64,000 nucleotides of DNA from Aquila chrysaetos chrysaetos (lineage: Eukaryota > Chordata > Aves > Accipitriformes > Accipitridae): assembly GCF_900496995.4 (NCBI RefSeq), contig NC_044009.1, positions 10,572,001 to 10,636,000 on the forward strand, read 5' to 3'. A model generated the notes under the pieces. It searched no databases, had not been told where the DNA came from, and saw only the letters and a list, made by a program, of their open reading frames with translations. Position 1 is the first letter of the stretch. Each line of letters begins with the position of its first letter. A program made the translations under genes and the position numbers. Positions 24,731 through 35,867 of the stretch are shown here, in pieces.

Positions 24731-27164
24731 AAAATCTGTAAGTATCTGGCTTTAGGTGTCTGGCATTGGTGCGGGAGCACTTGCAGGTATGCCCTTGCTC
24801 TGTTGCCCAGACACGTGCTGGCTGCTCTCCTGGCGCTGCAGGGGATCTGATTTGCCTTCCGTATTTATTGCACTTACTCTGTTTATTTTCCTGCTGGCAT
24901 TTTCAGAAGTGTACTGAACATTAGCCGCATTCCCTACGTCAGTCCCCACGTCAGTCCAGACCAGGTGCCTTCCCCCAGCCACCTGCTTCTGGTTTAAATA
25001 CTCTCTGGCACTGCAGTTATCAGTGCTAGCAGCCTGCTTCTGTTATGATGAAGGAACAGCATCTCTGCCCTGTGCATGTCCCTAGCATCCCAAAAGGTGC
25101 TCCAAGTCCTACCATAGCTAAACACCCCCGCTCTGACCCACCGCCTCATCCCCACCCTGAGACTCCAGCTCTCTGCATGTTTCCTGGGTCTCACCCCTGC
25201 GACTGGCAGGGTTTCAAAGAGCACCACAGGCTGCACCACTGGTCCTGGGCACCAGTGTCTTGCCAAGCAGCCTGGACATAGCTGCTAACTCACCCTCCGA
25301 TACTGACCTACCACACGGTTTGGCACCATCAGCTTCCATGCTGTAGTCGGAGCATCTCCCCAGCAGTGTGTGAAGGCAGCAAGCATCAGGGCATCCAGGT
25401 GGAGTTGCTTACAGCATATGAAGCAACCGACACCAGGCACTGCTTTCCCCGAAGCCCCTGACCTGCTGCCTAACCCCAGTGATGAGAAAACGGGCCATTT
25501 TCTCCCAGCACTTAGGAGCTGCCTTTGGCTCGTCTTCACTTGCTCAGCAAACGGCCCTGAACAGGTCAGCACTTTCTTCACAGCAAAGCTATGTAAGGAA
25601 TTTCTCTCCTAAGGCAGCTGGACCCTTTCCAAAGAGGGCAAGCTGCCAAATTCCCACCCCCCAGGTCCCCCCCCGTCCCCCCGCAGAGAAACAAGGTGCA
25701 AACTTGGACACTGAAGGCTTGCTGTGCACTTCCACTTCTGCCCTTGTGTCTGCTGGAGCTGGGGAAGAAGGGGCCCTCTCCACTTCCCTCCCATGCCTGG
25801 GCTGACTGCACCAGGGAAAGGACTGGTCCTGCCCCCGTCTCTCCCAGAGAGACCTTTAGGTGTCACAACTGTCCCCAAATGCAGCAGCTAGAAGACACAG
25901 GTGTGGGTTCGCAGCTCTCTGCGCTCCCCTCTCCGCTCTCAAGCAGTGCCTGGCACTGCTGGGCGGTGGGCAGCAGGCAACAGGAAGCACCTGATTTGCG
26001 GGCAGCATGGGGCTGGGGGATCCTTGGGCACTTGCTGGTATCGTTGCCTCCTGTGATTTTATTATTATTTTTCTTTAATCTCAAATCGCTTCTCAGAGCT
26101 CCAGCCATTGGGCTCAGGTGAGACACTAGGCTTTCCCATAAAAGCCTATCCCCACCCATCCTGGCATGGAAAGACCCTTGCAGATGTGTCCCAACAGGCA
26201 TGCTTTCCACCTGCTCCTGCTCGGCAGGTCCTGCAGTGTTTTTGCCACCAAGGCACAGGACCCTGTAGAGCACGGCGAGCACCCTGGCCGGCAGAGGACA
26301 GACACGCTTGGCAAGCTGGAGAAGCCGCACACCCTCCAGGCATGGATACCAAACCACCTCCCCCTGCCGGCGGCAAAAGAAACTCCAGTTGAAACTGCAT
26401 ATCCGGGGATCTGAAAGTTCCTGGTCTTTATGAGCATGGCTGCCGGCTGCAGAAAGAAGGCTGCTTATGTGTGTTGTGGTTTCACAACTTCTCTGCCTTC
26501 CATCCCCCCCGCAGCCTCCCCAGGGCCCCTGGAGAAGGTGCAGGCCCTCCCCCCCCCCCCCCCCCCGCCTGGCCTCCAGCCCCTGAAGTTGGCTTTTTGG
26601 CACATCGCCCCAGCAGCACAGCTGGACAGACGCTCATCCGCTTCATTTCTCTGGCTACAATTCATGGGTAGGAAAGTTGGCTTTTTTCTACTACCCATCT
26701 GCTGGGAAGGTGAAAGAGCATCTCCAGGTGACGTGGTCCCTCTGTGCATTCACTGGGAGAGTGCCAAGGACCCTTAAAAGCCAAGCACCTAGGAGAGCAA
26801 ATGAGCAAGTCAGCCTTGGCCACCCAATGATGTTTTCCAAAGCTTGGTGACCCAGATGCACCTGGGATTTCACAGAAGCAAAGATACCAAGTGTTGGAGC
26901 TACTCTGGGCTCTGATGGAACATCTCTACAAACATGGTACCTGGCTGTTCCTCCTTCCCTGAACCGGCAGATCACCCCCAGAAAACATCCACAAACTCCA
27001 CTTTTGGAAGAAAGGTACAGGGAAACAGGCTACAGGTAGTTGGCCATGACCACACATGGGGATGGGCACCATTGCCATACAGCTCCCCTCAACCCACATC
27101 CTGAGGAGTAGCCCCAACCAGACCTGAACCCTTCAGGCACTGGGTGGCCCATGCGTCATGGTCA
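24731..27164. other. No supported feature apart from a C-run
   Basis: No exon or RNA gene recognised. An 18-base C-run lies at 26,549-26,566. Longer open frames at 25.7-26.6 kb show low-complexity or transposed reading of GC-rich DNA and lack domain motifs. Confidence 0.4.
26549..26566. repeat. Poly-C tract
   Basis: Eighteen consecutive C residues; simple sequence without assigned function. Confidence 0.9.
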
Positions 27165-27600
27165 AATCTTGGGTTGTTCTAAGTGTCAGGCCCCTGAGGG
27201 CACTAATGTGTCTTGATGACCCTGAACAGCCTCACCTGGGGCCCCCACCCACACATCCTCCAGCCATGGGCCCTGTGCTCACTTCAGCTCAGCCTTGAGC
27301 ACCTAGTTCTGGCCTGAGCTTTATGAGGGCATGTTTATTGACCCCTCTGTCTCCAAATGGACCTTGGACCTGTGTAACAGGTGGCTTATCTCAGGTGCTG
27401 TTTCCTGTGTGTACCTCATACTTGTGTGGTAGACAGCTTGTGTTCAGCCCATCTGCTGGATAGCCCTTGGACAGAAGTTGCAGGTAGCTAGTCTTTTTAT
27501 CTGGCCCCATCTCCTGGATGGACCCCTCAGGTCCACGCTGCAGCTTTGCTCCCGGTGTTGCCTCCAGCCCCCTCTCCTGCTGCTCCTGTCTGGACCTCAG
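27165..27600. repeat. Dispersed repeat, unclassified (partner at 46.7 kb)
   Basis: The first ~130 bases (gtcaggcccctgagggcac onward) align in the same orientation with 46,697-46,830. The continuation, with a ttgtgtggtagacagc block, resembles interspersed sequence I associate with avian genomes, probably a decayed LTR. No coding capacity is seen. Confidence 0.45.
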
Positions 27601-29458
27601 CCCTGGTCCATCCTCTTGCTGTGGCTGCTGACAGACCCTGTTACCTGCACATAGCACAGCTGGGCGTGAGCTCCTGCAAAGCAGGTCAGGGCTGGAGCAT
27701 GAGAGGCACTGGCTCTCTTGCACTCACTATGGGGAGCCTCCACACAGGCTGGGCCAGCTGCTACAGCAGGGCTGTGCTGCCTGCCTCTTACCCAGGGTGG
27801 GCTTGTTCCCTTTCCCCCAAAGGATGCAGGTTTGAAGCCGAGAGTAGGACCTCTGGCACCTCCGAGAGCAACTTCATTGGCAACCTGCCTATTTTCTGGC
27901 AGGGACCCTGCCCAGCTGGCTGCACCCTCCTCGAGGAGGAGGTTGGCTGGGCACCCTGGCCTCCTCTTCATCCGCAGCTGCCATCTGTGGCGCTGTGGTG
28001 GGATGTCCAAGGCTCCTGGGAATTGTCCTTGGTCACCCTTTGGTGGGATTGCCCTGCCCTCTGCTGATCTTTGCAGCAGCAAGCCAGGAGCTGAGGAACA
28101 GGCTGGCAGCCAGCAGCTGAGCTGGGCTCCCAGGCAATGAATGCAGGGGAGAAAACCTCTACAGGTGCCTGGGGGGTAAATATTCTGGAAGAAAGCAAGC
28201 AAGATGCATTCTCAGCTGCTCGCCTGTCTTGCGCACGCTCAGCAGGGTGGTTGTGTGTAAAAGCAGGCCTCCGCAGCCAAGGACCCCTTTTCCCTGGGTG
28301 CTTGCTGCCTTGCTGGAAAATCAGATGGGTTTGATCTTGGGGAGGCAAAAAACAACAGACCCTGACCAGCAACAGAGATGCTTATCTTGCTACTCCAACG
28401 AGATGGGTTGCTGCTGTCATAGCTGGGCTGGGAATGGCTGCCTAGGGGTGCAGCCTGCCTCACAGGAGGTGCAGGAGTCTTTGGGCGTGGCCTGGATGGG
28501 AGCCGTTACCTCTCCCAGCAGCACCATGCAGGCTGCAGGACAGCAAGGCTGGGTCCTGCCAGCTTCTGAGTATGGCGAGTTGTTTTCTCAAGACCTTGTG
28601 GGACAAAATGGCTCCATAGGGCAATTACCTGGTGGGTGAACAGTGAGGCTGTGGGCTCCTGCAGTGCTTTGGGAGTCACTCAGGCCAACTCTCCAGGAAA
28701 GGCCAGCTGGGAGAGCTGTGGTCTGAGGGCCAACATCCCCACGCGGGGACGTGCACTTCACTGTGCCACACAAACATGAGTGCCTGAGGCCGTGCGTAAC
28801 ATCTGTGACATGGCGCCTGCCTGGTGAGGGCTGAGCTTCTCCATCTGCCCTGGCACAGGTGTCCAGGAAGGATGGACAAGGAGCCCTGCTACCCTGCCCA
28901 CCATCACCTTCCCCTTCCAGCACCGTCTCCTCCAGTCCTGCTGCTGGGGATGCTTCCCTATCCTGGCTTGCCATCTGCGTGTGGGAGAGGCACACGCTGC
29001 CCCTTCTTTGGGGAAAGCAGTCCCACGAGGAGTGCATCAGCCATGGATGGACAGGGCAAGCGATAGGGTGAGGAGCTCAGAGGAGCTTTGATCCTGCAGG
29101 GTGCTGGGGCTCACGGGGCTGGCACATGCCTCCCTGCAGCCGTCCCACGGGCACTGGGAGATGTGCGCAGGAGTCAGGCAGGTGTGGCGATGGAGCGGCA
29201 TGGAGGGAGCGTGAGCACACAGGAAGGGAAGTGGGGGGATAAGTGTTCCCATAGTGGGGACTGGAGCTGCTCCCATCCTGCAAGGTGGGAAAAGAATTGC
29301 ACTGAGGGTGCTCAAAGGAGAACGGAGCTTACCTGAGGGTCATTCTCCTAAAACCTGCTGCCAGCTTTTTCTTTGCAGTGTTGAGACCCAGGCCAGATGG
29401 AGAAAGGTCCTCTTGGGTTGCCAAAGGTGATGGGACCTTCAGAGCAGGGACCAACCCA
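27601..29458. other. No supported feature
   Basis: Unique-looking sequence without exon, RNA gene or recognised element. Open frames on both strands lack conserved motifs. Confidence 0.4.
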
Positions 29459-30323
29459 TTGCGGATGACACCAAGTTGGGAGGGAGAGTTGATCTGCTCG
29501 AGGGTAGGAAGGCTCTACAGAGGGATCTGGACAGGCTGGATCGATGGGCCGGGGCCAATTGTATGAGGTTCAACAAAGCCAAGTGCCAGGTCCTGCACTT
29601 CGGTCACAACAACCCCATGCAGCGCTACAGGCTTGGGGAAGAGTGGCTGGAAAGCTGCCCTGCAGAAAAGGACCTGGGGGTGCTGGTTGACAGCCGGCTG
29701 AATATGAGCCAGCAGTGTGCCCAGGGGGCCAAGAAGGCCAATGGCATCCTGGCCTGTATCAGAAGTAGTGTGGCCAGCAGGAGCAGGGAAGTGATTGTTC
29801 CCTGTACTCGGCACTGGTGCCGCTCTCGAGTACTGTGTTCAGTTGGGCCCCTCACATTGAGTTGCTGGAGCGTGTCCAGAGAAGGGCAACCAAGTTGGTG
29901 AGGGGTCTGGAACACAAGTCTTATGAGGAGTGGCTGAGGGAACTGGGGTTGTTTAGTCTGGAGAAAAGGAGGCTGAGGGGGGACCTTATCACTCTCTACA
30001 ACTACCTGAAAGGGGGTTGTAGCGAGGTAGGTTCTGGTCTCTTCTGTCAGGTGGCTGGAGCTAGGACGAGAGGAAATGGCCTCAAGTTGCGGCAGGGGAG
30101 GTTTAGATTGGATATTAGGCAAAATTTCTTTACTGAAAGGGTTGTCAGGCATTGGAACAGGCTGCCCAGGGAAGCGGTTGAGTCACCCTCCCTGGAGGTA
30201 TTAAAAAAGCGCGTAGACAAGGCACTTCAGGACATGGTTTAGTGGGCATGGTTGATGGTTGGACTCGATGATCTTGAAGGTCTTTTCCAACCTAAATGAT
30301 TCTATGATTCTATGTTTCTATGA
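29459..30323 (+). mobile_element. CR1 LINE, 5'-truncated, from reverse-transcriptase FADD box to 3' end
   Basis: The element starts at the catalytic box of the CR1 reverse transcriptase (ggatgacaccaag encodes A-D-D-T-K). It continues through [28 protein letters not shown] and [14 protein letters not shown] motifs of the ORF2 C-terminus, and ends in the short 3' UTR with the typical gattctatg tail. Small deletions near 29,790-29,860 shift the frame, splitting the coding remnant into 29,476-29,901 and 29,817-30,242. It is inactive but clearly younger than the copy at 11.8 kb. CR1 spreads by target-primed reverse transcription, and such 5' truncation is the norm. Confidence 0.95.
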
Positions 30324-30733
30324 ACCCCACTGGAGGACTTTTGGCTGTGACCTGCCCTCGTTCACCTCAGTGCTTGTGTCAAAAGAGTCTTGCAGCTGCT
30401 CTTGCAGCTCCAGTGTCTATGCACCAGCAGCCATGGGGACAGAAATGGCCTGGAGCTGCGGGCCATACCACATCCACATGTTGCCACATGACACGTGAGC
30501 ACTGCAGAGCGGGTGCCCGGGAGGCAAAAGCTTTTCCTCTCCTTTCCTCTTGCTCTTGCAGGCTGGCAGAGCAGCTGGCGCCTGTGGCCAGGCCACGGGG
30601 TGTGGGTATGTCCAGTGCTACTGCCAGCTGCTAGAAAGCAGGCACGGCTGGTCACTCTCTCCTGAGGGTCCTGGTTGCTTCAGGGCCTGGGTTTTCCACT
30701 GTTTTGTTTCCACAAAGGAAAGACATGCAGAAG
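30324..30733. other. Spacer between CR1 and LTR; nothing supported
   Basis: About 400 bases without recognised features, between the CR1 tail and the LTR boundary. Confidence 0.4.
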
Positions 30734-32271
30734 TGTCATGGTTTAAGCCACCAGCAACAAAGCACCATGAGGCCGCTCGCTCACTCCTCCCCCTGGGTGG
30801 GATGGGGAGGAGAAAATATAACAAAAGGCTCATGGGTCGACACAAGGACAGGGAGGGATCACTCACCAGTTATGGTCACGGGCAGAACAGATTCAACTTG
30901 GGGAAAAAAAGCAAAATCAATTTAATTTGTTACCAATCAAATCAGAGCAGGATAATGAGAAATAAAACCAAACCTTAAAACACCTTCTCCCCATCCCTCC
31001 CTTCTTCCCGGGCTCAACTCCACTCCTGATTTTCTCCACCTCCTCCCCCGCAGTGGCACAGGAGGACATGGAATGGGGGTTGAAGTCAGTTCGTCACACA
31101 TTGTCTCTGCCGCTCCTTCCTCCTCAGGGGGAGGACTCTTCACTATTCCCCTGCTTTGGCGCTGGGTCCTTCCCGCGGGCTTACAGCTCTTCACAAGCTG
31201 CTCCAGCATGGGTCCCTTCTGTGGGCTGCAGTCCTTCAGGTACAGACTGCTCTAGCGCATGCTTTCCCATGGAGTCATGGCCATCTTTGGGGGCACCCAC
31301 CTGCTCCGGTGTGGGTCTTCCACAGGCTGCAGGTAGGCATCTGCTCCACCGCTCACCTCCATGGGCTGCAGGGGGACAGCCTGCTGTTGCACCAGGGGCT
31401 GCTGGGGTGTTGTCTGAAAAGCAGATTCATCACCTGGTGTGCAACAAGCCAATAATCACACACTCAGGGGAGACATCATTTATTTCACATTTGCGCAAAG
31501 ATGGGTGCTAGGTGGTAATTCCACAAAGCTATCACACCCTGCAGTTAAACAAGAAAGCAATTTACACAGTTTTAGATTCACCCACTTAGTTTCCAAAGTC
31601 CTTCCCCAAAATCATTATTGTTAGTCACTTATCTGCCACCATTTCTATTGGGCTAAGGTTTTCTCCACTTTGAATTAAAAGTACAGTGTTCTTTTATTCT
31701 ACAGCACGTGCTCAAGGAGTGTGTGGGGGTAAGTCTTTTAGGTCTTGAATTGAGTTGGTGGTCATGATCTCCCTCTGCCACCTTTACTTTTCCCTAGTTC
31801 ATGCTTCTTTGGCAATCATCCAGCCTTTGGTGCCTTCTGGAGCAGGATGTTTCCTTCTTATCAGTCTAGTTCCTTCTTCAAGGGTATAGTCGCTGGCAAA
31901 GCCTGCATTGTTTATACAAAGCAACCAGGCCTACATAGTGAAACTATTCAGTAATGGTCCTACTTAAAGGACAATGCATCGTGTTTGACCCTAAATTGAG
32001 CAGTATCACCACAGTGACGCTGTAACTCAAACATATGACTACAGGGGACTCACCTCCTCCAGTGCACCTCTTCCCCCTCCTCCTTCACTGACCTTGCTGT
32101 CTGCATAGGGGTTTCTCTCACATCCCACTCCCCTCCCCGCTGCGGGCTCGGCCTGGGCCAGAGGCGGGTCCTACTCAGAGCAGGGGAAGCTTCTAGCAGC
32201 TTCTCACAGGAACCACCCCTGCAGCCCCTCCCCGCTACTAAAGCCCCGCCACACAAACCCAATACTAGAAG
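30734..32271 (-). mobile_element. Avian ERV LTR (minus orientation), interrupted by a second insert
   Basis: The outer sequence matches a common avian endogenous-retrovirus LTR type, read on the minus strand: a gctgctagaagcttcccc block near its start, repeated gcagcccatggag modules in the middle, and an end near agaaaatata and aaaccatgaca. The terminal TG/CA is at 30,734. Without the 606-base insert at 31,438-32,043 the LTR is about 930 bp. No internal viral genes flank it, so it is a solo or partial LTR. Its 5' edge lies directly against the MROH exon 5 remnant at 32,272. A related LTR lies at 41.1-41.7 kb. Confidence 0.8.
31438..32043 (-). mobile_element. LTR-like insert nested inside the ERV LTR
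   Basis: This 606-base block interrupts the outer LTR between two of its recognisable modules. On the minus strand it begins TGTAGTC and ends TTGCACA, the TG...CA ends of an LTR, and has an AATAAA signal at 31,479-31,484 near its 3' end. No coding sequence is seen. A possible 6-base target duplication, TCACCT, lies just outside both ends (31,430-31,435 and 32,050-32,055) but would leave a few extra bases at each end. The class is unknown. Confidence 0.55.
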
Positions 32272-32334
32272 GCAGCACCTCCTCCGCAGTCCCGTGCTCG
32301 GAGACCATCGGCCTCCACATGGTCACAGCCAGCT
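32272..32334 (-). pseudogene. MROH duplicate copy 2: exon 5 remnant, truncated by LTR
   Basis: The first 63 bases match the start of exon 5 in the main gene (38,437-38,499), including the acceptor and the A-x-T-M-W-R and T-A-E-x-V-L motifs. Homology stops abruptly at the LTR boundary at 32,271/32,272. The downstream part of the exon and all later exons are absent on this side. Confidence 0.75.
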
Positions 32335-32645
32335 CTGCGGGCCCAGAGCAGGGTCCCGGGCCACAGCGCCGTGGCCTGGGCAAGCCCTGGGCCCGGGCTG
32401 GCCGCCAGCCCTCCGCCTCTGCCCACTGCCCCTCGCCGGCAGCACCCAGCGGACGTGCCCCTCTGGATCCCCCTTCTCCTCCTTCTCCCCCAGCCAGGCC
32501 AGCCTAGGCACGTTGGGGGATATCCCCACCATCCTGCTGAAGCCTAGCCTTGAGGGCTTCAGCCGTAGGGATGGGAGACACCGCAGGGAAGCACCACGGA
32601 AGCAGGGTGGCAAGGAACGAGGTGGCTGCGTGGGGGCTCCTTACG
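32335..32645 (-). pseudogene. MROH duplicate copy 2: intron 4 fused to exon 1
   Basis: From 32,335 to about 32,470 the sequence matches intron 4 of the main gene (about 38,500-38,640). It then switches directly to sequence matching exon 1 (about 39,865-40,030), including the SPxAATSF and SPIP motifs and the PRLAW and EEKG blocks. Exons 2-4 and their introns are therefore missing. Within exon 1 the frame also changes between the PIP and PRLAW blocks, so a small indel adds a frameshift. This copy cannot make an MROH protein. Confidence 0.75.
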
Positions 32646-33075
32646 GCCTCCCGCCACCCCGTCCTCTCAGGGCTGCCCCCCCCCCCCCAACTCCTCAGGG
32701 CCTCCCGCCGCCCCGTCACTTCAGGGCCTTCCCACCGCCCCATTCCCCCAGGGCCTCCCACTGCCCTGATGCACCTGAAGTCATCCCACCACCACCCCGT
32801 CCCCTCATAGCCTCCCACCCCTCCGTCCCCTCACGGCCTCCCACCACTCCGTCCCCTCGTGGCTTCCCGGAACCGTGTCCCCTCAGGGCCTACTGTCACC
32901 CTGTCACCTCAGGACCTCCCCAGCACCTCATCCCTTCATGGCCTGCCGCCACTCCGTCCCCTCAGGGCCTCCAGCTGCCCTGATGCACCCTGAAGGCGCT
33001 CCACCGCCCTGGCCCCTCAAGGTCTTTCACCAGCCCATTCCTCTCAGGGCCTCCCACCGCCCTGTCCCCTTAGGG
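32640..33075. repeat. Minisatellite in the MROH copy 2 promoter side
   Basis: About 14 imperfect units of roughly 25-30 bases of the form gcctcccaccgccccgtcccctcagg, including a 13-base C-run at 32,676-32,688. It separates the copy 2 exon 1 remnant from the copy 2 5' flank. The equivalent interval in the main copy (40,030-40,232) lacks this array, so the expansion arose after duplication. Confidence 0.85.
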
Positions 33076-33266
33076 TCTCCCCCCAGCCCGGAAAACCTGC
33101 CCCACAGCAGAACAGCACTGAAGGAGCTCCACAGGCGCCGGCTGAAGAGGCACCTCGGACCCCTCAACAATCCAGCCAGCAACACACGGGCGGGAAACAA
33201 CTGGCGGTGCGGGGCTGGGAGATATTTGTGGGCATCTCCGAGGACAAGTTTTTCAGGCGCTCTGCC
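33040..33266. repeat. Duplicated 5' flank of MROH copy 2 (pair of 40,230-40,416)
   Basis: Closely similar (about 85-90% by eye) to 40,230-40,416 in the same orientation, from ccagcccggaaaacctgcc to gacaagtttttcagg. It marks the 5' side of the second MROH copy. On the minus strand both copies keep an open frame with shared residues (LLAGLLRGP ... LWSSFSAVLL), which might be an N-terminal exon, but no matching splice sites were established. Confidence 0.8.
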
Positions 33267-33745
33267 CATGAGCTTTGTTGGAAGCGTTAAGGCTTCAGCA
33301 GAAGAACCAAAGAGTGAAGGCGTTTCTGGCCACCTTTCCTACCACGTTGCATGCCTGGGCAACTGTTGCTGAGCACAAGTACCCTTTTTCTCCTCTTCCC
33401 CAATGCCCTGGGGATACTGGGGACCAAAAGCAAGACCCACTGGTTGGAGAAAGATGGGCAGAAGAGAAGTAGCTCAAGATTTGGCGGTACAGCCAGTCAC
33501 GTGCTGCTCGCCACCACCAGAAGATGGCCAAGTCCTGCACTGGGAAAGCACGGAATACCTGGGACAAGCTACAGAAATAAAGCCGATCGCACAGCCTAGA
33601 AATGGGATCGCTTCCTTGCTTGGTTTTGTTCTTTTTCTTTCTTCCTCCAGAGGTTCGTTTCTGCATCTGTACACAGTGTTGGCAGCTACAGCTGTTAGGT
33701 TCAGCTCCCCTTAGAAAGTATGAAGTTACGCAGGTCTAAAAGCCA
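33267..33745. other. Intergenic between MROH copies; nothing supported
   Basis: About 480 bases between the copy 2 5' flank and the poly(A) signal of the main MROH-like gene. No further feature recognised. Confidence 0.4.
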
Positions 33746-33751
33746 TTTATT
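33746..33751 (-). terminator. Poly(A) signal of the MROH-like gene
   Basis: AATAAA on the minus strand, about 177 bases downstream of the stop codon at 33,928-33,930. This spacing is plausible for a short 3' UTR. Confidence 0.5.
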
Positions 33752-33927
33752 GTTCTCTCCCTTTCATGCTCCTGGGCCTCTGCGTATAATGACATGGATT
33801 TCATATTCCATGCCGGGGTGAAAGAAAGCGCTCTTAGAGAAGAGCTGATCCCCGGGCAGGGAGAGGCCAGGAGCCACCCAGCCTTCCCCGCAGGCTCAGG
33901 TGGCCCCAGCACATGGAGCTCCCGGGA

Positions 33928-34130
33928 TCAGCTCTGCACAGAGCTCCAGCAGCACAGGAAGCCATTGTCCCAGAGAGAAGGCCACCTCCTCCACGCCCTG
34001 CGGAATCGCTCTTGCAGCACCGGCAGCCTTCTGGAGGGGGGATTTCTCTCTGCGGCTCTTAGCAGGAATAGGGTTTGAGTTGCCAGGCTTGAGACGGAGA
34101 GGCTGACGTCTTTTGTCGTGCTTTGAAGGG
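33928..34130 (-). CDS. MROH-like exon 15 (C-terminal, with stop)
   Basis: 203 bases with a ctgtcccag acceptor, ending in a stop codon at 33,928-33,930. It encodes ALQSTTKDVSLSVSSLATQ, then RFRRAWRRWPSL and the terminal LCCWSSVQS block typical of the family. The frame is intact. Confidence 0.9.
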
Positions 34131-34443
34131 CTGGGACAGAGAGGAAGAGAGCCGAGGTCAGAACCCGGATCTGCGGGGACCCCAGGAACGCCTCCTGCCA
34201 GGGCCGCCCCACCCAGCTCTTCCCATGGCCAGGAGGGAGCAGGGGTCAACAGGATCAGCCGGAAGGTGCTGGCCACGAACGCCACGTGCCCCTGAAAGCT
34301 CTCTCTGCTCTGCCCACGCTGCCCCTCATCCGCGCGAGGAGCAGAGCTCTCCCCAGCTGGGGCAGGGATCACAGCTCCCGGCCCAGGGTCTTTCCTCCTC
34401 CCTGCCAGTCCCCACTGACACCCACCCTGCTGCCCTCACTCAC

Positions 34444-34500
34444 CCTTGTAGATGACCTGGCGCTTCACCTGCTGATGCGTCACGTGCCGCCCGGCGAGCC
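34444..34500 (-). CDS. MROH-like exon 14
   Basis: 57 bases, acceptor gttcctag, donor GTGAGT. It encodes GLAGRHVTHQQVKRQVIYK, aligning with the family LAGRH...VI block. It joins both neighbours in frame (phase 1 at each side). Confidence 0.8.
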
Positions 34501-34766
34501 CTAGGAACACGCAGCCCGTCACAAATCCTGCTGACCCCAGCAGCACTCCTCCCCTTGGCGGGGCTGAGCCTGGGGTCCTCCCAGAGCGTGACGCCCAAGG
34601 GCAGGGGTGGGAGAGGGCGGCAGGGAGCCCCGTGGGTGCCCTGGCCCTGCATCGGGTAGTCGGGGCTCCACAGCCACAGGGCCAATTCCTGCTGCCGGTG
34701 CAGCAGCCGGGGCTGGGGCCAAGCTGCAGCGGGGCAGGGAGGGACCCCGGGGGAGTTGTGGCTCAC

Positions 34767-34869
34767 CAAGGAACCTGATGGCCGCCTCTCGCATGGATGC
34801 CTGTGGGCTCTGCAGATACAGCAGGGACTGCTGCAGGTACTCGTCCACTCTGCTGCTGTACTCTGCCAG
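34767..34869 (-). CDS. MROH-like exon 13
   Basis: 103 bases, acceptor ctctccag, donor GTGAGC. It encodes LAEYSSRVDEYLQQSLLYL and SPQASMREAAIRFL. It ends in phase 1 and the frame is intact. Confidence 0.9.
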
Positions 34870-35268
34870 CTGGAGAGAGCACAAGGGGGTGGAGGGAAGG
34901 ATTGGTGCAGACTCTGCCCCCAGGTCGGGCGCTCCCTGCACCCTGCCTTTCCTCTGCCAGGACACCCATGACGCCCAGCCAGCAGCCGGCCGGTGCCGGG
35001 GTTTGGAGGGAGCAGAGGGCTGGGTGCTCCCCGGGGAGCCGCGGTGCCACCCTGCTGCCAAAGCCCAGCTGGGCTGGGGCTCCGTCGTCGGCACCCGGGG
35101 CTCGAGGAGGGAGAGGAGCCTGGAGAAGAGTCCACGGGGACGCACGCCCAAGGGAAGGGAGCGTGTGTGGGGGGCAGGCTGGCGGTGATGGGCTGCAGCA
35201 GTGGGCAGGGGCACAGGGGGGCAGTGGGCTTGTCCAGGCTGGGACTGGGCCGTTGGGGCCATCCTTAC

Positions 35269-35370
35269 CAGGCACTTGCCAACCACCCATGTCTGCTCCC
35301 TCTCCAGCAGCTGCTGGAGCTTCCTGTTCTTCAGGAACTTGGTAGCTTGAAGCAGGGTTTCCCGAGAGGC
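35269..35370 (-). CDS. MROH-like exon 12
   Basis: 102 bases (34 codons), acceptor gctccgcag, donor GTAAGG. It encodes ASRETLLQATKFLK and LLEREQTWVVGKCL. The frame is intact, phase 0. Confidence 0.9.
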
Positions 35371-35711
35371 CTGCGGAGCAGCAGAGACTGGGAGATGGCA
35401 CCGCTGCCCGGCACACAGGACCTGCGTCCCCTGCACCTGGTCAAGGCTCGGGGCCTGTCCTGGCCCCTGGTGGGAAGACGCAGCAGCTGGGGAACGCGTC
35501 CGTCGGCGGGTTCGGCGCCCGGGCAGAGCAGTGCCTCAAGCCCCATCTCGGGCACCTGGTGCTGCCAGGGCAGCAGGACAGAGGTCCCCCAGAGCTGCTG
35601 CTCTGTAGCCAAGGACAGGAGGAGGCTCGAGCGCTGCAGTCCGCAAGGCGCCAGGGCAGGAGGCAGCTGAGCCACCTGCCACGGGGACACCGGCAGGTCG
35701 GAAATCCTCAC

Positions 35712-35867
35712 CTCTGCCACGCGCTGGTTCTCATCATGCAAGTGGCAGAGCAGTGGGATCAGGCTCTGGTGCACGTGCTGCTTCAGCGGCTTTTTTCCCT
35801 CTTCCACTACAAACTCCATCACATCTCGGAAGAGGTGCATGGAGAGCAGTTGCACATGGTTGGCGTC
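35712..35867 (-). CDS. MROH-like exon 11
   Basis: 156 bases (52 codons), acceptor tttccaccag, donor GTGAGG. It encodes HVQLLSMHLFRDVMEFVV, VEEGKKPLKQHVHQSL and HDENQRVAE, hallmark sequence of avian MROH proteins. The frame is intact. Confidence 0.9.

Noticed and set aside
25863..26603. 246-codon minus-strand open frame
   Set aside because: It contains a poly-Gly run from the C-tract and random-looking composition; no motif or splice context.
34519..35436. 305-codon minus-strand open frame
   Set aside because: It reads through introns; only the segments matching MROH exons 12 and 13 are real coding sequence, and they have proper splice sites.
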